Positions 1-5,248 of a stretch of DNA of 6,318 nt are shown here, piece by piece; position 1 is the first letter of the stretch; each line of letters opens with the position of its first letter. Position numbers and translations under genes: made by a program. The notes below the pieces were generated by a model. It was given only the letters and a program-made list of their open reading frames with translations. It searched no databases and had not been told where the DNA came from. Source of the DNA: CBDCWA01 sp046048295 (GTDB taxonomy: Bacteria > Pseudomonadota > Alphaproteobacteria > Rhizobiales > Hyphomicrobiaceae); NCBI GenBank assembly GCA_046048295.1, contig JBJOGJ010000228.1, positions 1 through 6,318 of the forward strand, written 5' to 3'.

Positions 1-113
1 ATCCGCCACACATTAGCACGGGTCGAGTTAAGCGACTGCTTTAATTCGTCGCAGGATAACGATCGGTAAATGTTGAATCGCTTTGGTAAGAGACGGAAAT
101 TTCAACCAAAACG

Positions 114-133
114 AGAATATTTAAGAATATTTA
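114..133. repeat. Perfect 10-bp tandem repeat AGAATATTTA x2
   Basis: AGAATATTTA occurs at 114-123 and again, directly abutting, at 124-133. Each copy contains the self-complementary core AATATT. The repeat is in the most AT-rich part of the window, about 85 nt before the preferred start of the DUF2147 gene, where a promoter or regulator site would be expected. I could not fit a convincing -35/-10 pair around it: TTCAAC at 101-106 has no good TATAAT-like partner at 16-18 bp. A role as UP element, operator or melting region is therefore only a guess. Confidence 0.5.
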
Positions 134-204
134 GTGCATGTTTTGCCGTTTTTTGGTCTTAGCAGAAGTTAGGCTATGAATGGTCGATGCAATGGTACCG
201 TGGC

Positions 205-210
205 AGGAAG
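205..210 (+). promoter_or_regulatory. Shine-Dalgarno site (AGGAAG) that decides the DUF2147 start
   Basis: AGGAAG at 205-210 is followed by 8 nt and then ATG at 219. That is good ribosome-binding-site geometry. The ATG codons further upstream in the same frame (180 and 192) have no comparable purine-rich sequence in front of them. The site therefore favours translation from 219, which also places the signal peptide at the very N-terminus. Confidence 0.6.
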
Positions 211-218
211 TGCGGATA

Positions 219-773
219 ATGTCTATGCAATTCAAGGGTGTGCGGGATGTGGGCACGTCTTTGAGGCAGGCTGTGCGGGTGACTGCAGCGGCCTCGGTCA
301 TGCTGGTTTCAGCGCAGGCTCTGGCTGAGCCGGAGGGCGAACCATCGAGCCCGCCTGGATATGTGGGGATCTGGTTCGACGAGACCGGTAACGGCGCTAT
401 CCAGATCGAGCGTTGCGGAGAGCAGCTTTGCGGCAGGATCGTATGGCTACGAAATCCTGCCGACGAAAAGGGTGTGCCTCTGGTTGATGCGCTGAACCCG
501 ACGGAAGCCGAGCGGGCCCGTCCCGTATGCGGCTTGCAGGTGATGGGTGATCTCAAGCGCCAGAACGACGGATCATGGGATACGGGTTGGATATACGATT
601 ACCGGGAAGGCAAGACCTATAACGTGGCATTGCGGCTGCGCGCCTCGGATCGCCTGGAGGTTACGGGGTACCGCGGCGTGAAGCTCCTCAGCGAAACGCA
701 GACCTGGAAGCGTGCCGGTGCGCGGCTCCCAATTTGTACGCAGAAGGCCCCCGATGTCGGGGCGACGAACTGA
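219..773 (+). CDS. Exported DUF2147 domain protein
   Basis: This is a secreted or periplasmic protein of the DUF2147 family; the biochemical role of that family is not established. From the ATG at 219 the protein has 184 residues. Residues 1-36 look like a Sec signal peptide: basic n-region, hydrophobic stretch VTAAASVMLVSA, and a likely cleavage after ALA at 36. The DUF2147 domain fills most of the mature part. It begins with GIWFDETGNGAIQIERC at about 50-66, then LCGRIV near 70, DALNP near 90, the strongly typical GWIYDYREGKTYNV around 123-136, and a closing GYRGVKLLSETQTWKR. Four cysteines (66, 71, 104, 173) could form disulfides after export. The frame is open back to ATG 180, but that start would add 13 residues ahead of the signal peptide and lacks a ribosome-binding site. 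The gene stands alone on its strand and converges with the minus-strand cluster, so it is probably functionally separate. Family assignment is confident; the start is fairly so. Confidence 0.88.
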   Translation: MSMQFKGVRDVGTSLRQAVRVTAAASVMLVSAQALAEPEGEPSSPPGYVGIWFDETGNGAIQIERCGEQLCGRIVWLRNPADEKGVPLVDALNPTEAERARPVCGLQVMGDLKRQNDGSWDTGWIYDYREGKTYNVALRLRASDRLEVTGYRGVKLLSETQTWKRAGARLPICTQKAPDVGATN

Positions 774-792
774 ACTGACCGACAGGTTCGGC

Positions 793-1740
793 CTAGAAGT
801 CGAGTGTTCCTCCGTCTTCATCGGCTTGCGCGCTATCGAGTTCGCGGACGATCCTCTCTACGAATTCGCCGATGCGTTCCGCGGCCAGACCCCTCTGTTG
901 GTCCTCCAGAACCCGATAGAGGCTGTCGTCGAGTGTCAGCACCTCGACTCTTCCGCCAAGGCCGAGCTGTAGTTGCTCTGCCAATTGCCCAGCCTCGGCG
1001 TCGCCAATCCGCGGCAACAGCAGAAGTGCGGGTGTCGTTATCTCGCAAAGGCCCGGCATCACGTAGTTGGCAAGCCTGCCGGCTTCCAGCGCCACGCCGG
1101 CCGTACGCCAAAAAACACCGGAATGCCATGCGCTATCCTGGTCCACGGCAGAAAGCGCTTCCGAACGGCAATTCTCGTCGCTTATTCCGTATGGCGTGCG
1201 CTCTGCGATCTTGAGCCAGTTTGCCACTCGCTTGATGTTGAGTGCAAGCAGTGCCTGCTGCAGCGGCCGTGCCTCCCAGCCGGGTGGCCAGACTGCAGGG
1301 GAGGCGAGTACGACGGCGTTCGGCTGGACCTTTAGTGATTTCGAAAGACTGAGGGCTAGGAGCGCACCCGTCAGGTATCCCGCGACCACGATGTGGCGGC
1401 AGTTCTTCGCTAGGTCTTCGTGCGCCCGGGCGAGTGTGGCCTGCCAATGCCATCGGCTCGTGGCGCCCAGCAGAATCTGCGAGCCCCCATGGCCGAGCAG
1501 CATGGGGCAGGATACCGAATGCCCGCGTTCCGCGAGTTTCTCTGCAAGGTAAGCGCACTCCTCCGGAGTGCCCCCGACACTGTGTGCGATCAAAATTCCG
1601 ATATCGCCGCCGTTGAAGACGATATCGTCGTTCGAGCTCCCAATGTTCTCTATGAATTCCAACCGAGAAGACCTGCACTCTGCCGGGGATATGATTGCTT
1701 CGCTCTCATAATAGCCGTCGCCAGTATGCAAGGCACGCAA
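793..1740 (-). CDS. Alpha/beta hydrolase paralogue lacking the catalytic triad (probable pseudoenzyme)
   Basis: This is a diverged tandem paralogue of the hydrolase at 1804-2694. The maximal ORF gives 315 residues. Fold landmarks are present: the strand and oxyanion loop ILIAHSVGGTPEE (49-61), the LLGHGGS turn (81-87), the lid-region motif ERTPYGISDE (180-189) also found in the neighbour, and LGGRVEVLTLDDS near the C-terminus. The catalytic positions are not conserved. The nucleophile elbow reads GYLTG (121-125) where the neighbour has GLSMG, so Ser becomes Leu123. The acid site PRED becomes PRIG, so Asp becomes Gly246, although Asp247 follows. The His site DDSYH becomes DDSLY, so His becomes Tyr275. 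Serine-hydrolase activity is therefore unlikely, and a scaffold, binding or regulatory role is possible. The start is uncertain. No in-frame ATG or GTG occurs before Met80; TTG codons lie at 1740, 1731 and 1662. TTG 1662 gives an N-terminus matching the neighbour's length, but its Shine-Dalgarno is marginal. The frame is intact to the TAG at 793-795, which argues against a long-dead pseudogene. Confidence 0.78.
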   Translation of the reverse strand: MRALHTGDGYYESEAIISPAECRSSRLEFIENIGSSNDDIVFNGGDIGILIAHSVGGTPEECAYLAEKLAERGHSVSCPMLLGHGGSQILLGATSRWHWQATLARAHEDLAKNCRHIVVAGYLTGALLALSLSKSLKVQPNAVVLASPAVWPPGWEARPLQQALLALNIKRVANWLKIAERTPYGISDENCRSEALSAVDQDSAWHSGVFWRTAGVALEAGRLANYVMPGLCEITTPALLLLPRIGDAEAGQLAEQLQLGLGGRVEVLTLDDSLYRVLEDQQRGLAAERIGEFVERIVRELDSAQADEDGGTLDF

Positions 1741-1803
1741 ATTGGGCCCGGGGAACAGTTCCGGCGCTCCGACCGGTAAACGGAACGCATGGAAGTCGGC
1801 CGA

Positions 1804-2694
1804 CTACGCCCCTTCAGCGGTCTCGCCAACGCGCTGATGCCTGAGCACCGCCATCTCGCGTGCTCGGGCGAGGCGCTTCTCCAGCATGTCGGCGAAAGCG
1901 ATCGACCTATCGACGACTATGTGCCGCTGCCGGTCGAGCACGACGATGTGATAGCTGTCGTCGAGCACCACGAGTTCGACCAGCCCGCCGAGCTTGCGCT
2001 GCAGCTCCAGAGCATTGCTGCTAAGGCTGGCCATGTCGTCTTCACGCGGGTGCAGGATCAGAGTCGGAGCCTTTATCTCGGCCAGGTGTTTGCGGACGTC
2101 GGAAACCAAGAGATTGTGGTGCGAGAAGCAGCGCACCGGTGTCTTGTAGACGCCTGCTTGCGAGGCATCGCCGCTCAGCATGCTCTTCACGACGAAGGAG
2201 CGTATGCGTTCATCCTTGATCCCGTAGGGTGGGCGCTCGGTGAGATTTGCCGTGACGTTGAAGGGCGTCGGGCGAATGTAGCGAAGGATGATGCTGTGCC
2301 ACGGCATCGCCCAACCGTCCATGACCAGGGTCGGTGCGAACAAGGTCAGTCCATGTACCTTGTCAGGCCGCTGCTGCGCCAAGCGCAGTGCCAGCACTGC
2401 ACCCATTGACAATCCGCCGGCGATGACGATGTCGCAATGCTCAAGAAGCTTGTCGTGTGCGGCTTCGACACTGGCATACCAGTCCTTCCAGGTGGAGGTG
2501 CGCAACTCCTCGAGAGAGCCGCAATGTCCGGCAAGCTGGCAGCAGTATACGGTGTGGCCTGCATGTGCCAGTCCGCGGGCAACGAAGCGCAATTCATGTG
2601 GGGTTCCGCCGAGACCATGAATGAGCAGGAAACCGACACGCCCTCCTGGTAGAAATTCACTGAAGTCGATCTTGTTCGTTTCAGCTTCGCTCAT
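1804..2694 (-). CDS. Alpha/beta hydrolase, carboxylesterase/S33-like, with intact triad
   Basis: A 296-residue single-domain serine hydrolase of the carboxylesterase (Est30-like) / serine aminopeptidase S33 group, probably cytoplasmic because no signal peptide is visible. Features in order: core strand and oxyanion loop GFLLIHGLGGTPHE (21-34); LAGHCGS (54-60); nucleophile elbow GLSMG (94-98) with Ser96; a cap region about 120-190 containing ERPPYGIKDE (153-162); the acid site HPREDD with likely Asp219; and DDSYH with catalytic His249. The C-terminal 25 residues are basic and probably helical. Esterase or thioesterase action on an acyl or ester-linked intermediate is inferred from the family; the substrate cannot be read from the sequence. 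The ATG at 2694 has only a weak ribosome-binding site (GGAT about 6 nt before it). A hairpin lies 30-47 nt upstream. It follows the aminotransferase by 240 nt, so it may have its own promoter. It precedes the degenerate paralogue in the same frame, separated by one TAG stop. Confidence 0.87.
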   Translation of the reverse strand: MSEAETNKIDFSEFLPGGRVGFLLIHGLGGTPHELRFVARGLAHAGHTVYCCQLAGHCGSLEELRTSTWKDWYASVEAAHDKLLEHCDIVIAGGLSMGAVLALRLAQQRPDKVHGLTLFAPTLVMDGWAMPWHSIILRYIRPTPFNVTANLTERPPYGIKDERIRSFVVKSMLSGDASQAGVYKTPVRCFSHHNLLVSDVRKHLAEIKAPTLILHPREDDMASLSSNALELQRKLGGLVELVVLDDSYHIVVLDRQRHIVVDRSIAFADMLEKRLARAREMAVLRHQRVGETAEGA

Positions 2695-2723
2695 GTCCGA
2701 TCCAGTCTTCTACTTTTTGCAGC

Positions 2724-2741
2724 ATCTGGCACAAGCCAGAT
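2724..2741. repeat. 7-bp perfect inverted repeat (hairpin) upstream of the hydrolase gene
   Basis: ATCTGGC (2724-2730) and GCCAGAT (2735-2741) are perfect reverse complements around the 4-nt loop ACAA. The hairpin lies 30-47 nt before the minus-strand hydrolase ATG at 2694, in the 240-nt gap after the aminotransferase. On the plus strand a pyrimidine run (CATTCTTTTCCC) follows. On the minus strand, the direction of the flanking genes, it is followed by GCTGCAAAAAG and no U-tract, so it is not a convincing terminator for the upstream gene. An operator or a 5'-leader structure affecting the hydrolase is possible. Confidence 0.5.
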
Positions 2742-2934
2742 CATTCTTTTCCCAGAGCCGTGCCCGTTGGCGATACGGTCCGGTGTCCAATTCTCCAGTG
2801 GGGGCAGACTTTCGTTGACTTCAGTTCGAACGTTATTCGCTCAGTTCTGATCCCCTGTTGCGAACGCACTACCAGTCATGCACAGGCCTCACGTGCGGCC
2901 CCTTTACGGGTTCTGCGACGTCGTCGACTTCAAT

Positions 2935-4365
2935 TCATCCCTTGCTCACCCGGTGCAACAACCGGTCGAGAAGGGCAAGTGCGAGATCCATCTCTTCCTT
3001 CGAAATATGAAGGTTTGGTGCTAGTGTTATGACATTCTTGTAGTATCCACCTATGTCAAGCACAAGTCCATATTGCTTGCCGTTGACCTCTAGGTTCCCG
3101 ATCAGTCCTTCATCGACCATTCTGTCGACTATCCTCCTGGAGGGCGTGTAGCTGTCGGAGGGCTCACAGATCTCCATGCGAAGCGCCATCCCGAGGCCGT
3201 CTACATCGCCCACGATGGGATACCTCTTCTTCAACTCGCGCAGCCCATCGAGAAGATACTGCCCCTTGGCCAGCGTCATCGCTTCATAATCGCCCTCTTC
3301 GAGCATTTTCACGGTTTCAAGGGCGACGGCGGTACCCATGGGATTCGAGTTGAACGTCGAATGCGTCGAGCCCGGTGGGAAAACCTCCGGTGCGATCAAT
3401 TCCTCGCGCGCCCAGATTCCGGCCAGCGGATTGAGCCCGTTCGTCAGCGCCTTGCCGAACACGACGATGTCCGGTTTCACATTGAAGTTCTCGAGGGCCC
3501 AGAATTTACCGGCACGATAGAAGCCCATCTGGATCTCATCGTCGACAAGAAGAATCTTTCGGGCTTCCAATATCTTGCCGAGTTTTTCGAAGTAGCCTGC
3601 CGGGGGCACGATATAGCCCCCCGTACCCTGGATTGCTTCGACGAAAAAGGCGGCGAACTCCGCCTCGCCGGCCTTCGCATCCCATACGGCGTGGTACTCG
3701 CTATCGAACAGCCGGGCGAACTGGTCGACGCAATAGAGGTCGCAGTCTTCGCGCTTCTTGCCGTAGGGGCAGCGGAAACAATACGGGTAGGGAACGAAGT
3801 GCGCTCGCTCGCCGAAATGGCCATAGCGTCTGCGGTAGCGGTAGGAGGATGTGATGGACGAAGCACCGAGGGTTCGGCCATGATAACCGCCTTCGAATGC
3901 GAACATCAGGCTCTTGCCGCCGGAAGCGTTGCGCACCAGCTTCAATGCATCCTCTACGGCCTGGGATCCCCCGACATTGAAGTGTACGCGGCCCTTCTCG
4001 CCCCAAGTATTCTCGACGCGCCGGGCGAGGCGGCTTGCGAGTTCGATCTTCTCGCGATGGAGATATTGACTTGCAAGCTGCGGCAATTTGTCGAGCTGGT
4101 TTCGAACCGCGCCATTAAGCCGCTCATTGCGGTAACCGAAATTCACCGCTGAGTACCACATCTGCAGGTCGAGAAAGGTACGTCCCTCGGCATCGTAGAG
4201 GAACGAACCTTCACAGCGCTCGAACATCTTGGGAGGGTCGACGTAGTGGACCGTATCGCCATGCGAGCAGTACTGCTGCTCGAGCGCCAGTAGTTCGGTC
4301 TCGGACAATCCGTCGTAGGCGATGTCGGGCAATTGCGGCCCGGACCAACTGACCGGCTGATCCAT
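2935..4365 (-). CDS. Class III PLP-dependent aminotransferase
   Basis: A 476-residue, full-length fold-type I, class III (omega-)aminotransferase. It would transfer an amino group between an amino donor and a ketone or aldehyde using pyridoxal phosphate in the cytoplasm. Recognisable positions: the PLP-phosphate loop GGSQA (132-136); FEGGYHGRT (157-164), with Tyr161 stacking on the cofactor; Glu243 in FVEAIQGTGG; DDEIQMG, with Asp276 pairing with the pyridine nitrogen; the Schiff-base lysine Lys305 in VFGKALTNGLNPLAG; and STFNSNP (336-342) closing the phosphate pocket. An insertion after residue 190 carries a Cys cluster CX2CX8CX3C (Cys196, 199, 208, 212). Class III includes GABA, diaminobutyrate, ornithine and beta-amino-acid transaminases as well as phospho-lyases, and I cannot choose among them. 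The ATG has a good GAGGAG ribosome-binding site inside the end of the phosphatase gene 3 nt upstream, so the pair is probably co-translated. Family confidence is high; specificity is unknown. Confidence 0.93.
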   Translation of the reverse strand: MDQPVSWSGPQLPDIAYDGLSETELLALEQQYCSHGDTVHYVDPPKMFERCEGSFLYDAEGRTFLDLQMWYSAVNFGYRNERLNGAVRNQLDKLPQLASQYLHREKIELASRLARRVENTWGEKGRVHFNVGGSQAVEDALKLVRNASGGKSLMFAFEGGYHGRTLGASSITSSYRYRRRYGHFGERAHFVPYPYCFRCPYGKKREDCDLYCVDQFARLFDSEYHAVWDAKAGEAEFAAFFVEAIQGTGGYIVPPAGYFEKLGKILEARKILLVDDEIQMGFYRAGKFWALENFNVKPDIVVFGKALTNGLNPLAGIWAREELIAPEVFPPGSTHSTFNSNPMGTAVALETVKMLEEGDYEAMTLAKGQYLLDGLRELKKRYPIVGDVDGLGMALRMEICEPSDSYTPSRRIVDRMVDEGLIGNLEVNGKQYGLVLDIGGYYKNVITLAPNLHISKEEMDLALALLDRLLHRVSKG

Positions 4366-4368
4366 TTT

Positions 4369-5058
4369 CTATTCTTCTCCTCGATATGCCGACGACGATG
4401 GTGGTGGCGTGCCCGGCCGGCCGGCAACCCATCGCGGCAGCAACTCTGCCGCCTCGGCAAAGGTTTCGAAAGCGATGTGAGGGATGCCCGCGGCAAGGCA
4501 GTGTTTGGTAAGGCTGGCCTTGCTGAACACCATGTCTGCCCGGGCGGCGACGCAGAAATCCGACCTGCCGTCTCCGATCATCACGCGCAGGTCGGCGCCA
4601 GCCTGTTCCGCGAGGCGACACTTGCAGTTCCCAGCCAGCACGCTGCAGGTGCTGCTGGAATGTGGAAACGAGAGACGCCAGCGGTCATGCCCGAGCCATT
4701 CGAACCGATTGGCGAAATAGGGCAGGTCGACGCCTGCCGTCTGCAGTACTTGCGCGACGTTGCGGTCGAGTCCGTCCGACACAACGGTCAGGGAATAGCC
4801 CATGGAAGCACAGAGCGCCGCGAAGTCAGCGAAATGAGGATCAATCTGGACACCCCTGAGGAGGGTGTCGATTTCCTCCGGGCTGGCCCGGACCAGATCG
4901 ATTTGGCGTACCATACACTCTCTCGAGCCGATCAGGCCTGCCTTCCATTCCTCCTCGATCACGAGCCAATCGGGATCAGCAAAGCGCTGGAGGACGAGGT
5001 CGGTTGTGTCCTCGAGGGCAATGGTCCCGTCGAAATCGACGAACACGTGGCACTTCAT
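4369..5058 (-). CDS. HAD-IB family phosphatase, MtnX-like
   Basis: A 229-residue phosphomonoesterase of the haloacid dehalogenase superfamily, subclass IB (SerB/MtnX type), probably cytoplasmic and Mg2+-dependent. Motif I is VDFDGT (7-12), with nucleophile Asp8 and acid/base Asp10. The small C1 cap spans about residues 18-85. Motif II is VVSDG with Ser94. The motif III lysine is probably Lys146 in GNCKC. Motif IV is IGDGRSDFCVA (161-171), with Asp163 and Asp167. The following ADMVFSKASLTKHC and FETFAEA resemble the MtnX-like group. Cysteines 138, 145 and 147 surround the motif III lysine. The C-terminus (about 213-229) is a Pro/Ser-rich tail. True MtnX acts in methionine salvage, but no other salvage gene is present, so a different phosphorylated substrate is likely, possibly one shared with the coupled aminotransferase. 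The ATG at 5058 has a weak, distant AGG; nothing in the sequence favours another start. Confidence 0.9.
   Translation of the reverse strand: MKCHVFVDFDGTIALEDTTDLVLQRFADPDWLVIEEEWKAGLIGSRECMVRQIDLVRASPEEIDTLLRGVQIDPHFADFAALCASMGYSLTVVSDGLDRNVAQVLQTAGVDLPYFANRFEWLGHDRWRLSFPHSSSTCSVLAGNCKCRLAEQAGADLRVMIGDGRSDFCVAARADMVFSKASLTKHCLAAGIPHIAFETFAEAAELLPRWVAGRPGTPPPSSSAYRGEE
4377..4382 (-). promoter_or_regulatory. Shine-Dalgarno site of the aminotransferase, embedded in the phosphatase 3' end
   Basis: On the minus strand GAGGAG occupies 4382-4377, 11 nt before the aminotransferase ATG at 4365, and is followed by AAGAATAG. It forms part of the last codons of the phosphatase (Arg-Gly-Glu-Glu-stop). 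Ribosomes finishing the phosphatase therefore end on the aminotransferase initiation region, which indicates translational coupling and a joint function. Confidence 0.65.
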
Positions 5059-5106
5059 AACGGATCTAGCTACCTGGCGCGAACTCGTTGATAAGCAGAA
5101 GCGTTT

Positions 5107-5118
5107 TGCTGCGCAGCA
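5107..5118. repeat. Perfect 12-bp palindrome TGCTGCGCAGCA upstream of the phosphatase gene
   Basis: TGCTGCGCAGCA equals its own reverse complement. The next base on each side mismatches (T/T), then two further pairs (TT and AA) extend the symmetry. It lies 49-60 nt before the phosphatase ATG at 5058, a suitable place for a dimeric repressor or activator controlling the phosphatase-aminotransferase pair. No matching second copy was seen elsewhere in the window. Confidence 0.45.
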
Positions 5119-5164
5119 TAAGCCGCGCCAAGATACATGCCTTTACCGGCCAACAAACGCGCCG

Positions 5165-5241
5165 CCAACGGTCTTCGTTAATGCGGGCATTTGCACGTGG
5201 CTCGATAATGACCGTGCAAATGGTTACCTCGAAACCGTTGG
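5165..5241. repeat. Nested inverted repeats forming a long imperfect hairpin downstream of the symporter
   Basis: Outer arms: CCAACGGT (5165-5172) pairs with ACCGTTGG (5234-5241). After one bulged C, the stem continues with TTCG (5174-5177) against CGAA (5230-5233). Inner arms: CATTTGCACG (5188-5197) pairs perfectly with CGTGCAAATG (5213-5222) around a 15-nt loop. The structure begins 7 nt after the symporter stop codon in the direction of transcription, so it could be a 3'-end stabiliser, an attenuator or terminator-like element. No U-tract follows on the minus strand. Alternatively the 10-bp arms with a 15-nt spacer could be a regulator site. Confidence 0.55.
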
Positions 5242-5248
5242 TCAATCG

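Noticed and set aside
749..762. CCCCGA/TCGGGG inverted repeat near the end of the DUF2147 gene as a terminator between convergent genes
   Set aside because: The stem has only a 2-nt loop (or 5 bp with a 4-nt loop), lies inside the coding sequence and has no T-tract on either side. A second short dyad, CCGA/TCGG at 779-791, is too weak. I see no supported terminator here.
793..2694. The hydrolase pair as the exosortase A system-associated hydrolases 1 and 2
   Set aside because: Those also occur as neighbouring alpha/beta hydrolases, but no exosortase, acyl-CoA ligase, decarboxylase or glycan gene of that system is in the window, and the paired divergence seen here fits local duplication at least as well.
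2720..2745. Sigma-54-like promoter (CTGGC...TGC) upstream of the hydrolase on the minus strand
   Set aside because: The GG to GC spacing is two bases too long for the -24/-12 consensus, and the sequence is better explained by the perfect hairpin.
3361..4152. Long plus-strand ORF (263 codons) opposite the aminotransferase
   Set aside because: It is fully antisense to a clear class III aminotransferase and shows no recognisable domain. It is a shadow of codon bias, as are the plus-strand ORFs at 4333-5091 (opposite the phosphatase) and 1789-2409 (opposite the active hydrolase).
4369..5058. Naming the phosphatase mtnX (methionine salvage)
   Set aside because: The motif pattern is MtnX-like, but none of the other methionine-salvage genes is nearby and the gene is coupled to an aminotransferase of unknown specificity, so the symbol would overstate the evidence.
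5130..5160. Possible -35/-10 pair TTGTTG...TATCTT upstream of the phosphatase
   Set aside because: The 15-bp spacer and weak -10 match make it no better than chance. No promoter could be assigned confidently.
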